The notes under the pieces: generated by a model | Seen by the model: the letters and a program-made list of their open reading frames with translations, nothing else | Database searches by the model: none | What the model was told of the DNA's origin: nothing | Made by a program: the position numbers and the translations under genes | Source of the DNA: JAITVB01 sp031553805 | GTDB taxonomy: Bacteria > Bacteroidota > Bacteroidia > Bacteroidales > Rikenellaceae | Direction: 5' to 3' | Assembly (NCBI GenBank): GCA_031553805.1 | Contig: JAVBLC010000002.1 | Span: 186,001-250,000, forward strand | DNA: 64,000 nt | In this document: positions 44,306-52,362 of the stretch, one piece after another | How positions within the stretch are numbered: position 1 is the first letter of the stretch | Layout: each line of letters begins with the position of its first letter

Positions 44306-45406
44306 CTATTTTTCGACCCATTCACGGCGGCGGTAAAGCTGGTCGCGCAACTCGGGCGAAAAGCCCGCCTCGCGGATGGCCTGCTGAATGTCCCGTGCGT
44401 CGAACTGGTTGCGGGCGCCGCCGGCGCGCACCACGTTTTCCTCGATCATGATCGATCCCATGTCGTTCGCCCCGCAGTGCAGCGCCACCTGGGCCGTTTC
44501 CTTGCCCACGGTGAGCCACGAGGCCTGGATGTTGGCGACATTGTTCAGCACGATCCGGCTGATGGCGATCAGACGCAGGTAATCCAACGGCGAATCTTTT
44601 GTCGTTAGGCCTTCGTTTTCCAGTTGGCTTCCAGTACCTCGAAAAATCCAGGGAATGAAAGCGATAAACCCGTAATGCCCCGCCGGCCGTTCGGCCTGCA
44701 GGTCGCGGATTTTCAAGAGGTGTTCGATGCGTTGGCGCGGCGTTTCGACGTGGCCGTACATCATCGTGGCCGACGTGGCGAGGTTCATCCGGTGGGCCGA
44801 GCGCATCACATCGAGCCATTGTTCGGCGGTGCATTTGCCGGGCGAAATGCGGCGGCGCACCTCCGTGTCGAGGATCTCGGCTCCCGCGCCGGGCAACGAA
44901 TCGAGTCCCGCGGCGACAAGTCGTTGCAGGGTTTCTTCGATGGAAATCTTGCTGATCCGTGCAATATGAAAAATCTCGGGCGGTCCCAGCGCATGGAGTT
45001 TTACTTGCGGAAAGCGGCTTTTCAACTCGCGGAACAGCGTTTCGTAATAGTCGATGTCCAGCCCCGGGTGCAGCCCGCCCTGCAACAGCAGTTGGTCGCC
45101 GCCGAGAGCCAGCATTTCGTTGATTTTTCGGGTATATTCTTCGATCGTTGTAATGAAGATCTTGTCCTTTTCCGACGGTTTGCAATGGAAATTGCAGAAT
45201 TTACAGCCCGACACGCAGGCGTTGGTGATATTGACGTTGCGGTCGATCTGCCAGGTGACCGTTCCGGGCGGTGCGGCTTCGAGGCGCAACCGGTGGGCCA
45301 CGGCCGCCAGTTCCATCAAGGGAGCCTCGGTATATAGCGCCTCGGCCTGATCCACGGTCAGGTTTTCGTGCCGGATGGCCTTTTCGTATAACGGTTCGAA
45401 TTTCAC
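44306..45406 (-). CDS. mqnC: Cyclic dehypoxanthinyl futalosine synthase MqnC
   Basis: 366 residues. A radical-SAM enzyme with CVSGCKFC (Cys64, Cys68, Cys71) followed by NFHC. Family motifs are LLLQGGLHPGL, LPGAGAEIL and MMYGHVE. It closes the spiro ring in the futalosine route to menaquinone. The start is GTG at 45406, 4 bp after a -7 box. No other mqn gene is in the window. MqnE is a close paralogue, but the IDRNVNITNACVSGC context fits MqnC. Confidence 0.9.
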   Translation of the reverse strand: MKFEPLYEKAIRHENLTVDQAEALYTEAPLMELAAVAHRLRLEAAPPGTVTWQIDRNVNITNACVSGCKFCNFHCKPSEKDKIFITTIEEYTRKINEMLALGGDQLLLQGGLHPGLDIDYYETLFRELKSRFPQVKLHALGPPEIFHIARISKISIEETLQRLVAAGLDSLPGAGAEILDTEVRRRISPGKCTAEQWLDVMRSAHRMNLATSATMMYGHVETPRQRIEHLLKIRDLQAERPAGHYGFIAFIPWIFRGTGSQLENEGLTTKDSPLDYLRLIAISRIVLNNVANIQASWLTVGKETAQVALHCGANDMGSIMIEENVVRAGGARNQFDARDIQQAIREAGFSPELRDQLYRRREWVEK

Positions 45407-45410
45407 CCCG

Positions 45411-45418
45411 CAAAGATA
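45411..45418 (-). promoter_or_regulatory. -7 box 4 bp before the mqnC GTG start
   Basis: TATCTTTG on the minus strand, placed so that transcription would begin at or just inside the start codon: a leaderless mRNA candidate. Confidence 0.6.
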
Positions 45419-45478
45419 ATGTTTTGGGATGGAACTATGTCTTTTTTATTAAGGATAGTTCCTTTTTGATTTGTTGTG

Positions 45479-45680
45479 TCCAACTTTTTTTCTTGACAAA
45501 AAAAGTTGCAACCGATGTCGCCACGTTAGTGGCGGGGGAGCTCACGGCGCGTAGCGACGTAACATTACAAGTCAAGCGCTTCAAGGAGCTGGCTAAAAAA
45601 AACTTCCGCAAAGCTGCTGCGTCCACAACTCGGCCCCATAGGGACTCAGACAGTGGACTCCGCTGACGCTTTGTTGCAGG
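45479..45680 (-). repeat. Intergenic repeat R2, copy F, with unit U inserted
   Basis: A minus-strand copy. GTCCAC (45658-45653) pairs with GTGGAC around a TCCC-TAT-GGGG inner hairpin. AGCGCTTGAC leads into unit U (45564-45512), then CAACTTTTTTT/AAAAAAAGTTG. Its U differs from the one at 26377 by only a few bases. The rest of 45419-45478 shows nothing. Confidence 0.75.
45512..45564 (-). repeat. Unit U (53 bp), copy 3
   Basis: TGTTACGTCGCTACGC at the start, CCGTGAGCTC inside, GCCAC-TAACG-TGGC core hairpin, and GCGACATCGG at the end. It occupies the same R2 position as copy 1. Confidence 0.7.
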
Positions 45681-45713
45681 TTTTTCTTAACGCTTTTTCC
45701 TTAAAGCGGTGAT

Positions 45714-45781
45714 TTTTACCTCCCTCCGGTCGGTGAACTTCGGTTCTTTTGCTACTCTCTTTTGATGGTAGCAAAAGAAAG
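45714..45781 (+). repeat. Shortened unit U joined to a TTCTTTTGCTAC hairpin
   Basis: TTACCTCCCTCCGGTCGGTG followed at once by AACTTCGG is a U unit that has lost its core. Next, TTCTTTTGCTAC (45745-45756) pairs with GTAGCAAAAGAA (45768-45779). The same style of hairpin at 53556 has a U inside its loop. 45782-45850 holds nothing recognised. Confidence 0.5.
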
Positions 45782-45850
45782 TAGCTGACACGACCGTCGA
45801 ACACAAACTCAAACCGTTACAAGAAGGCCGCTCAAAAAGAGAAAAAACTA

Positions 45851-45858
45851 TACCTTTG
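45851..45858 (+). promoter_or_regulatory. -7 box 5 bp before the chromate transporter start
   Basis: TACCTTTG ends 5 bp before the ATG at 45864, again implying a nearly leaderless mRNA. Confidence 0.6.
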
Positions 45859-45863
45859 CCTCG

Positions 45864-46400
45864 ATGAAGGCGTATTTCGAACTTTTTTGGTCATTCTTCA
45901 AGATCGGCTGCTTCACGTTTGGGGGCGGCTATGCGATGATCCCGCTGATCCAGCGTGAGGTGATCGAACGCCGCCAGTGGATCGACCCCGACCAGTTCCT
46001 CGAACTGCTGGCCCTGGCCCAAACCTCGCCCGGCCCGGTTGCGGTGAATGCCTCGGTTTTTGTCGGCTACAAACGCTTCGGCTGGCGCGGCGCACTTACC
46101 GCCACATTCGGAGCCGTGCTGCCTTCGTTCCTGATCATCCTGGCCATCGCCGTCTTTTTTACCGATATAAAGGATAACCCGGTCGTCGAACGCATTTTCA
46201 AGGGAATGCGCCCGGCGGTGGTCGCCCTGATCGCGTCGCCGGTCTATAACCTGGCCAGGGGGCTCGGTTACGTCCGGATCGGAATCGCCGCTGCCGTGGC
46301 GGTCGTGGTGGGTTTTCTGGGCGTGTCGCCCGTGTGGCTGCTGATCGGCGGGGCGGCTTGCGGAATGATTTACGGGGTTTATAAGAACGAAAAGGTATGA
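45864..46400 (+). CDS. Chromate transporter, first half-size subunit
   Basis: 178 residues, one CHR domain. The signature FFKIGCFTFGGGYAMIPLIQ is followed by LALAQTSPGPVAVNASVFVG, with about five to six membrane segments. Short CHR proteins occur as adjacent pairs that together equal a full ChrA. The next gene is its partner; their reading frames overlap by 4 bp (ATGA), so translation is coupled. Chromate export is the named family function, but the natural substrate in anaerobes is uncertain. Confidence 0.92.
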   Translation: MKAYFELFWSFFKIGCFTFGGGYAMIPLIQREVIERRQWIDPDQFLELLALAQTSPGPVAVNASVFVGYKRFGWRGALTATFGAVLPSFLIILAIAVFFTDIKDNPVVERIFKGMRPAVVALIASPVYNLARGLGYVRIGIAAAVAVVVGFLGVSPVWLLIGGAACGMIYGVYKNEKV

Positions 46401-46918
46401 TTTATCTAAAGTTGTTCTGGACATTCCTGAAGATCGGCCTTTTCGGTTTCGGCGGCGGCTATGCGATGCTGTCGCTGATCCAGCACGAGGTGGTCGAAAA
46501 CCGGGCGTGGCTTTCGAACCAGGAGTTTACCGACATCGTCGCCATTTCGCAGATCACCCCCGGCCCGGTCGCGGTCAATAGCGCCACCTATGTCGGCTAT
46601 ACGGTCACGGGCAACGCCTGGGGATCGGCCGTGGCTACGCTGGCGGTGTGCCTGCCGCCGCTGGTGATTATGCTTTTGCTGACCAAATTTTTTATAAAAT
46701 TCAGGGGAAACCGCCGCGTGGGCTATGTGATGGACGGCCTGAAACCGGTGGTGGTCGGGATGATCGGGGCCGCCGCTTTCCTGTTGATGACCCCGGCTAA
46801 CTTCCCGGACCTTAAAGCGGTGCTGCTCTTTCTGATCTGTCTGGCGGCTTCCGCGCGAAAGGTCAATCCGATTGTGTTGATCGCCGCCTCGGGTGTCGCC
46901 GGACTATTGCTTTATTGA
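46397..46918 (+). CDS. Chromate transporter, second half-size subunit
   Basis: 173 residues, also one CHR domain: FLKIGLFGFGGGYAMLSLIQ, then ISQITPGPVAVNSATYVGYT. It is a paralogue of the preceding subunit with the opposite expected membrane orientation. The 4-bp overlap with it supports formation of a heterodimer. The unit ends here; I see no strong terminator before the next promoter at 46965. Confidence 0.92.
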   Translation: MIYLKLFWTFLKIGLFGFGGGYAMLSLIQHEVVENRAWLSNQEFTDIVAISQITPGPVAVNSATYVGYTVTGNAWGSAVATLAVCLPPLVIMLLLTKFFIKFRGNRRVGYVMDGLKPVVVGMIGAAAFLLMTPANFPDLKAVLLFLICLAASARKVNPIVLIAASGVAGLLLY

Positions 46919-46964
46919 TGGCTGATTTTTAGAAAGAAAATAATCAAAGTCTACAGAAAACAGT

Positions 46965-46972
46965 TATCTTTG
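46965..46972 (+). promoter_or_regulatory. Promoter -7 box of the PorT-like barrel gene
   Basis: TATCTTTG, 29 bp before the ATG at 47002. No TTTG at the expected -33 spacing. Confidence 0.6.
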
Positions 46973-47001
46973 CCTCCTGTGTTAACTAAAAAAATCAATC
47001 T

Positions 47002-47892
47002 ATGAAAAAGATCTTTTTGATTTTGACGTGTGTATGCTTTTTCAGCGCTGTGACTGCCTCGGCGCAACAAGATAAAATCTTGATCGGTGTGAAGGGCGGC
47101 CTCAATGTTCCTAACCTGACGACAGCCAGCGACAATCCCCTGAGCGACGGCTGGTCGTCGAAGCTGGGCGGCATCTACGGGCTGACGTTCGAATACCGTT
47201 TCAACACCCGTTGGTCGCTGGTCAGCGGCATCGAATACACCGAGATGGGCGGGAAGAAAGACGGGATGCAAGCCCTGCCGTCGAAACGCCTTTATCCGGG
47301 GATCAACGCACAGATGGCTGCCGGGATGCTGGCGCAGATGCAGCCGATGGGTATTACGGCCGTGGCTATCGACCCGTGGACGAACAAATACACCTATGCC
47401 GATTTCAGCAACAAGTCGGAGTTCAACTACCTGCAAGTGCCGGTGATGGGCCGTTTCAGCCTGCCTTTCGGCCACGACCGTTTCCGTTTTGTGGTCCACG
47501 CAGGGGGCTATGCCGCTTATATGCTCGAGGCCAAGAACATCAACACGGGTACGAGTGCGCTTTACGCCGACGACAAAAAGGGCAACATCATCGTGACGGC
47601 TAACCTGACCAATGCGCTGGGTACGATCACGCAGCAGCAGATTCCGCTGACCCAGTTCCTGCCCGCCGAGGGGGTCAACCTGACTTCGACCCGCGATATT
47701 TATGACGACACCTACCACTTCAACTTCGGTTTCATCGGCGGGGCCGGTGTCGGAATGAAGCTGTGGAAAGGCGAGCTGATGCTCCAGGCCGGAGGCCAGT
47801 ATGGCTTTGTGAAGATACAGAAGAGCGACGAGAACGGCCAGAACCGCATCGGTGCCGGCTCGTTCACGCTCGGTTATGCTTTTGCGCTGTAA
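47002..47892 (+). CDS. PorT-like outer-membrane beta-barrel protein
   Basis: 296 residues with a signal peptide (MKKIFLILTCVCFFSAVTAS, then AQQ). The mature protein starts IGVKGGLNVPNLT, the usual entry of PorT-type (outer membrane protein beta-barrel) domains. Strands include FEYRFNTRWSLVSGIEYTEM, FNYLQVPVMGRF and FIGGAGVGMKLW, with a final strand FTLGYAFAL. Function is unknown. It is flanked by its own promoter and a strong terminator. Confidence 0.88.
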   Translation: MKKIFLILTCVCFFSAVTASAQQDKILIGVKGGLNVPNLTTASDNPLSDGWSSKLGGIYGLTFEYRFNTRWSLVSGIEYTEMGGKKDGMQALPSKRLYPGINAQMAAGMLAQMQPMGITAVAIDPWTNKYTYADFSNKSEFNYLQVPVMGRFSLPFGHDRFRFVVHAGGYAAYMLEAKNINTGTSALYADDKKGNIIVTANLTNALGTITQQQIPLTQFLPAEGVNLTSTRDIYDDTYHFNFGFIGGAGVGMKLWKGELMLQAGGQYGFVKIQKSDENGQNRIGAGSFTLGYAFAL

Positions 47893-47911
47893 TCCGTACG
47901 GGATTTATGAT

Positions 47912-47946
47912 AAACGGGAGGTGCCAGCGGCACCTCCCGTTTTGTT
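47912..47946 (+). terminator. Terminator after the PorT-like gene
   Basis: ACGGGAGGTGCC pairs perfectly with GGCACCTCCCGT around AGC, followed by TTTG and more T-rich sequence. Confidence 0.9.
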
Positions 47947-47958
47947 TTTATTTTTGGC

Positions 47959-48123
47959 CGCCGCGCAAGAGATTTTTATGCATTGGAAAGGGGCGCATTC
48001 CTTTTCCGGATTTGGCATAAAAATCTCAGGGAGCGTGCCCCTCGCGCATTGGGTTGCACCGAGGGTACTGGCGCTTTTTGAAAAAAGCGCCGCAAAAACT
48101 TTTTGGGAAAGCTTTGCTTTCCT
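47959..48123 (+). repeat. Intergenic repeat R1, copy C
   Basis: H1 AGAGATTTTTATGC/GCATAAAAATCTC encloses GGAAAGG...CCTTTTCC. H2 is GGCGCTTTTTGAAAAAAGCG with its 3' end (48070-48091), a different sequence from the other copies but still paired. H3 is GGAAAGC-TTT-GCTTTCC (48106-48122). It is followed by TTTACTTTGATTTG, as in copy A. Confidence 0.8.
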
Positions 48124-48128
48124 GAGAT

Positions 48129-48893
48129 TTACTTTGATTTGGAGGACGTTCGCTCTAAGAAACCTTGACTGTTTAGGTAACCTGTCAGGTCGTGCTTCTT
48201 CGCCTCGTGGTGGTAATCGAGGATATGTCCCACCCAGTCGTTGTCGGTCGTCGTGCCGCTGCGGATTTCATTAAATTGCTCGATGGCGGCGTCATACTCG
48301 AGCAACTCCGGCACCAACTCTCCCTGCGGGCGGTAATGGTTCTCGTGGACCACGAGCGACACGGGCCGCTTGGGTTTCAGGTCGGGCTCCTCGTTCGGGT
48401 AGCCGACCGACAGTCCGCACACGATGGCCACCCCTTCGGGCAACCCGAGTATCTGCGACACGCGCTTCGGATCGGCCGTGCGGACATACCCGATCGCACA
48501 ACACCCCAGCTCAAGCGCTTCGCAAGCCACCATGGCATTTTGCATCGCCATTGCGGCGTCGATCACACCCACAGTAAAGCCGTCTATCTTCTCCTCGAAA
48601 TCGGGGTAGTCGATCCCCTTGGCCTGGCCCGCAATGCGCAACTGGTGGAAGTCGGTGCAAAAAACGAAAAATACGGCTGAAGTCTTGACTTGTTTCTGCC
48701 CGATAATCTCGTAAAGTTCTTCTTTGAGCGCCTGGTCGGTGACGGCGATCACCGAAAATTGCTGGCCGTTGTAACTGGTCGACGTATTTTGAATGGCGCG
48801 GTAAATGAAGTCGAGTTTTTCGGTTTCGATCGGGCGGCGTTCGTAACGGCGCACCGAGCGGCGTTCGAAGAGGATTTTCGTAATGTCTGTCAT
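48129..48893 (-). CDS. Nitroreductase family protein (NfsA-like)
   Basis: 254 residues. An FMN-dependent oxidoreductase: FERRSVRRYERRPI at the N-terminus (FMN phosphate site), TSTSYNGQQFSVIAV, and ALELGCCAIGYVR in the centre. The long C-terminal helical extension after GLSVGYPNEEPDLKPKRP matches the NADPH-type NfsA/frp group. The physiological substrate is unknown. It probably leads into the zinc-ribbon and DUF2007 genes upstream as one leftward unit. Confidence 0.9.
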   Translation of the reverse strand: MTDITKILFERRSVRRYERRPIETEKLDFIYRAIQNTSTSYNGQQFSVIAVTDQALKEELYEIIGQKQVKTSAVFFVFCTDFHQLRIAGQAKGIDYPDFEEKIDGFTVGVIDAAMAMQNAMVACEALELGCCAIGYVRTADPKRVSQILGLPEGVAIVCGLSVGYPNEEPDLKPKRPVSLVVHENHYRPQGELVPELLEYDAAIEQFNEIRSGTTTDNDWVGHILDYHHEAKKHDLTGYLNSQGFLERTSSKSK

Positions 48894-48898
48894 AAAAA

Positions 48899-49099
48899 CT
48901 ATGTTTTTCTTTGAGTGATCTTAAAATCGTGCCCGCAATCGAAACAATGCAGCTTCTTTTCGCGAAAAGGCAACGGCAATGCACATAGGTAGAGCGAGAA
49001 CAATGCCCAGCCCGAAAGCTGCGCCTGCGTCACCTCGTCCGACCCGCACACGGGACAACGGGGCTCTTGGCGCCCGTCCGCCGTTTTCTGGCCGTTCAT
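48899..49099 (-). CDS. Small zinc-ribbon membrane-associated protein
   Basis: 66 residues. Two CxxC pairs, CPVCGSDEV near the start and CFDCGHDF near the end, form a zinc ribbon. Between them is a hydrophobic stretch (WALFSLYLCALPLPF) that may be a membrane helix or hairpin. Its start overlaps the DUF2007 gene's stop by 4 bp (ATGA), strong evidence that it is a real translated gene. Function unknown. Confidence 0.75.
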   Translation of the reverse strand: MNGQKTADGRQEPRCPVCGSDEVTQAQLSGWALFSLYLCALPLPFREKKLHCFDCGHDFKITQRKT

Positions 49100-49410
49100 C
49101 GCTTCTTGCCGAAAAAGCGGCGGATGGCGCTCACGATGCGTTCCACGACGATATCCTGCCGGGTGGGTTTCAATTCCTCCTCGTTCCAGTAGCCGCCGTT
49201 TTTGAGGGCGACGATGGCTTCCTGCAGGTCGCGTTTACGCACCTGCAATTTGACGCCGCCTACGGCCGTCGAGTAAAAATTGTCGACCTGCACGGTCAAC
49301 TCGTCCTGCACGAAACACTCCACCCCCTCCGATTCGAGGTAAGCCCGCACCAGCGCTGCATCCTGCGGCAGAACAAAGGTTTTTACGGTTACCAACTCCA
49401 ACTGATCCAT
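49096..49410 (-). CDS. DUF2007 domain protein
   Basis: 104 residues from the ATG at 49410 (MDQLELVTVKTFVLPQDAAL). A longer start at 49443 overlaps the FAH gene and lacks family similarity. The DUF2007 fold, related to PII-like signal-transducing proteins, is visible in VRAYLESEGVECFVQDELTV and GGVKLQVRKRDLQEAIVAL. The C-terminus is basic (RRFFGKKR). Translationally coupled to the zinc-ribbon protein, suggesting a joint role. Confidence 0.85.
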   Translation of the reverse strand: MDQLELVTVKTFVLPQDAALVRAYLESEGVECFVQDELTVQVDNFYSTAVGGVKLQVRKRDLQEAIVALKNGGYWNEEELKPTRQDIVVERIVSAIRRFFGKKR

Positions 49411-49429
49411 CGCACGTTTGTTTAAAGTG

Positions 49430-50053
49430 TTATTTAATGTCAAAATCGAGCAACACCTCTCCTTCGAGCGAAGCCCGGAAATGATCGCCGGGGTGTACCG
49501 CCCCCACGCCGACGGGCGTTCCGGTGAAAAGCAGGTCGCCGATGCGCAGCGTAATGTATCGCGAAATGTGGGCGATCAGCCGGTCAACGCCGAAGATCAT
49601 CAGCGACGTGTCGCCCCGCTGCACCACGTTCCCGCTCAGCTCTCCGGTAAAATGCAGCTTTTGCACGTCGCCGCCCAACTCCGCCAACGGAATGAACCGG
49701 GGCGAAACGGCGGCCGAGTGGTCGAACGATTTGCACACCTCCCACGGCAACCCCTCGGCGATGCACCGCCGTTGGATGTCGCGCGCCGTGAAGTCGATCC
49801 CCAGGCCCACTTCGTCATAACAACGCGCCGCAAATTTCTCGTCGATCGCCTTGGCGGTTCTTTTGATCCTCACCACCAACTCCGTTTCATAATGGAGGTC
49901 GTTGCTGAAATCAGGCACATAAAACGGATCGTTGTTGCGCAGCAGCGCCGTGTCGGGTTTGCTGAAGAAAATAGGCTCCGTCGGGATGTTGCGGTTGCCG
50001 TCCAACTCGTGGATGTGGTCGACGTAGTTGCGGCCGATGCAGATGATTTTCAT
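49430..50053 (-). CDS. Fumarylacetoacetate hydrolase family protein
   Basis: 207 residues. FAH-fold enzyme: IGRNYVDHIHELDG at the start, FFSKPDTALL, the metal-binding HYETELVVRI with the Glu-x-Glu site, GIDFTARDIQ and the C-terminal LRIGDLLFTGTPVGVGAVHP. Members act on acylpyruvates, oxaloacetate or related 2-oxo acids with Mg2+. The exact substrate cannot be read from sequence. Start and stop overlap by one base with the upstream PNPOx-family gene. Confidence 0.92.
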   Translation of the reverse strand: MKIICIGRNYVDHIHELDGNRNIPTEPIFFSKPDTALLRNNDPFYVPDFSNDLHYETELVVRIKRTAKAIDEKFAARCYDEVGLGIDFTARDIQRRCIAEGLPWEVCKSFDHSAAVSPRFIPLAELGGDVQKLHFTGELSGNVVQRGDTSLMIFGVDRLIAHISRYITLRIGDLLFTGTPVGVGAVHPGDHFRASLEGEVLLDFDIK

Positions 50054-50478
50054 CAGAACGTAATGATTTCTTTCGGTTTCAGGTTGTTTTCCATTGTCCA
50101 GAAATGGGCTTCTCCATGGGCGATGCGGAAGATGAGCAGCTCGGGACTGTCAACCGTCAGGCCCATATCGGCCAGGAAGGGGCGGTCTTTCATGATCCGT
50201 TCTTTCAGCGTCCGGTCGTTCATGAATTCGACCGCGCCACCCACGCGCAACATCGTGCCGAGCGCTCCCTCGTGATGATAAAAACAGGCTTCGGCCTTGG
50301 GGTGGGCGCGAAGCTGTGCGGCGACGGGTTTCATCCCCCCGACCTGAAAATAAAATCCGCTTTCGTCGGCAAGCCAGAAACCGAGGGCCCGCACACGGGG
50401 TTGGTCGCCCTCGACGGTAGCCAGGTAACAATAGGGGTTTTCGTTCGTGAAACGGATGCAGTCCTGAATCGTTTTCAT
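50053..50478 (-). CDS. Pyridoxamine 5'-phosphate oxidase family protein
   Basis: 141 residues of the small flavin-binding split-barrel group: YCYLATVEGDQPRVRALGFW at the start, then FQVGGMKPVAAQLRAHPKAE and ACFYHHEGALGTMLRVGGAV. Too short for biosynthetic PdxH, so more likely an FMN- or haem-binding stress or general-oxidoreductase member. It forms a leftward pair with the FAH gene (TGATG overlap). Confidence 0.88.
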   Translation of the reverse strand: MKTIQDCIRFTNENPYCYLATVEGDQPRVRALGFWLADESGFYFQVGGMKPVAAQLRAHPKAEACFYHHEGALGTMLRVGGAVEFMNDRTLKERIMKDRPFLADMGLTVDSPELLIFRIAHGEAHFWTMENNLKPKEIITF

Positions 50479-50585
50479 AGCAGCAGGGTTTTTATTTTTA
50501 CTAACTTTGAGTGGTTGTCCATTGGTTGTTAGTGTTACATTTTAAAATTCGTAAGTCACTAAAAATCATCAGAGTATTGGAATTC

Positions 50586-51665
50586 TTAATCCGCATTAAT
50601 AAGATGATTATGCCGGTAAGAAATGTCAGTATTATATTTTTTATCGGAATAATCAGAATCCAACAACAGTTTAATGTCTGGTACAATACTCACCGGAATA
50701 TTTTTAGAAGACTTTAACGCCCTGCGTTCAACACCTATCTCGGTCGTCAATACTATATCTTTATACGTTGTCACTTCTTTCAAGTGCGTTATGTAATACT
50801 CATTTACAATAATGTTCGACCTGTCTCTACTGACATCAAATTCACTCTCTCGGGTCATAACGATATGGCCATCGTCGTCATATTCGATCATACTCAACTC
50901 AAAATGAGATAAAAGTTTGGTCTCTTTATCAAAGAAACAAACTATTTGTGTCTTTGAATGGTCTTTTATCGATACCGATGTGAATACACGACAGTTATCC
51001 TGAATCCCAAGGTATCTCAATGTATTTGTGTGGATAAACATTGAATGATAGAATCGGGAAGCCGAACTTATGTTATGATGAACAGAAGCGATAAGCTGCT
51101 TCTCAAAGCTTGTTTCATCTTGTACATTGGCCTCAGGATAAGCATAAGCCCCCGCTACCGAGCGTCCCTTCTCCCTGTCCTTTTTCCATATATATACCAG
51201 AGAAAGGCTCCCTTCCCCGCTCTTCACGCTACTATTATTTTTCTTTAAGACGTATTTATATGCAAGGTCGTATATGGTCCCCCAGTGATAGAAGGGGTAG
51301 ATATCCGTATATTTCTTATATAATGCGTCTGCATCGACCGTACCGACAACAACAATTTCATCCACGTCATACGTGCGGGTTAAAATGATGTCACACGCCA
51401 TTTTCCGCTTGACTTCATCGGTTATCAAAACCGATTCCTTACCATACCCGACAAAACTGGCAGCGATAGTATCGAGCAAATTTATTTTATCGATAGGGAT
51501 AAGTGCAACCCCGATTGAATCTGTCGCCGCTATAATTTTGTTATTGATCGAAATATAGGCATAACCGACAGGGTCGTTATTGTCAAATTTCACGCTGACA
51601 GTCAGGTTCTGTGCCTGGAGCGCAGTTGCCGTAATAGCTAAAATTAAAGCGATTAGAGGTTTCAT
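50586..51665 (-). CDS. Exported protein with carboxypeptidase-regulatory-like domain
   Basis: 359 residues from the ATG at 51665, which begins a signal peptide (MKPLIALILAITATALQAQ). The N-terminal 100 residues look like the beta-sandwich often found at the front of TonB-dependent proteins (VGYAYISINNKIIAATDSIG), ending DEIVVVGTV. The rest is unassigned. Its DNA is visibly richer in A/T than its neighbours, which suggests later acquisition. It sits 2 bp after the RluA-type gene. The gap 50479-50585 holds nothing else. Confidence 0.75.
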   Translation of the reverse strand: MKPLIALILAITATALQAQNLTVSVKFDNNDPVGYAYISINNKIIAATDSIGVALIPIDKINLLDTIAASFVGYGKESVLITDEVKRKMACDIILTRTYDVDEIVVVGTVDADALYKKYTDIYPFYHWGTIYDLAYKYVLKKNNSSVKSGEGSLSLVYIWKKDREKGRSVAGAYAYPEANVQDETSFEKQLIASVHHNISSASRFYHSMFIHTNTLRYLGIQDNCRVFTSVSIKDHSKTQIVCFFDKETKLLSHFELSMIEYDDDGHIVMTRESEFDVSRDRSNIIVNEYYITHLKEVTTYKDIVLTTEIGVERRALKSSKNIPVSIVPDIKLLLDSDYSDKKYNTDISYRHNHLINAD

Positions 51666-51667
51666 CG

Positions 51668-52360
51668 TTATTTTTGTGTTTTCTCGAAATAAGTCCACAA
51701 ATTATCGTCCTGGGGCACGGGGGCGACGACGCGAATCGGCTCTTTGCGCACCGGATGCACGAATTCGAGCGAGCGGGCGTGCAGCGCGATGCCGCCGTCT
51801 TTGTTCGACCGTGCGGCGCCGTATTTCAGGTCGCCCTTGATCGGCCAGCCCATCCGCGAGAGTTGGCAGCGGATCTGGTGGTGGCGGCCGGTGAGCAGTT
51901 CGACTTCGATCAACGAATAACGGTCGCTGGTGCCGATCAACCGGTAGTTGAGCCGCGCTTCTTTCGAATCGGCCGTCGGTTTCTGTACGCACCGCGAACG
52001 GTTGGTCTTGCCGTCGCGCACGATGTGGTGCACGAGCGTGCCCTCCAGCGGCTCGGGTGATTTTTCAGTAATGGCCCAATAGATCTTTTTGAAATCGCGC
52101 TCTTTCATCATCTCGTTCAACCGGGCCAGCGCCTTGCTCGTCTTGGCAAAGAGCACGGCGCCGCTCACCGGACGGTCGACACGGTGAACGACGCCCAGAA
52201 AAACCTGCCCGGGTTTGTTTTCCCGGATTTTCAAAAAGACTTTGATTTCGTCTTCGAGGGCGCGCGCGCCCTGGGTGTCGGGTTGCACGAGCTCGCCCGC
52301 GCGTTTGTTGACCACCATCAGGTGGTTGTCTTCGTAGAGTATCTGTTTCGGATCGAACAT
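51668..52360 (-). CDS. RluA family pseudouridine synthase
   Basis: 230 residues from the ATG at 52360 (MFDPKQILYEDNHLMVVNKR). A longer open frame upstream is a shadow of cdd. Catalytic Asp62 is in HRVDRPVSGAVLFAKT. Other family motifs are LLTGRHHQIRCQL and KYGA. There is no S4 domain, so the target (23S rRNA or tRNA) is not decided. The downstream stop is just before the A/T-rich gene at 50586. Confidence 0.93.
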   Translation of the reverse strand: MFDPKQILYEDNHLMVVNKRAGELVQPDTQGARALEDEIKVFLKIRENKPGQVFLGVVHRVDRPVSGAVLFAKTSKALARLNEMMKERDFKKIYWAITEKSPEPLEGTLVHHIVRDGKTNRSRCVQKPTADSKEARLNYRLIGTSDRYSLIEVELLTGRHHQIRCQLSRMGWPIKGDLKYGAARSNKDGGIALHARSLEFVHPVRKEPIRVVAPVPQDDNLWTYFEKTQK

Positions 52361-52362
52361 AA

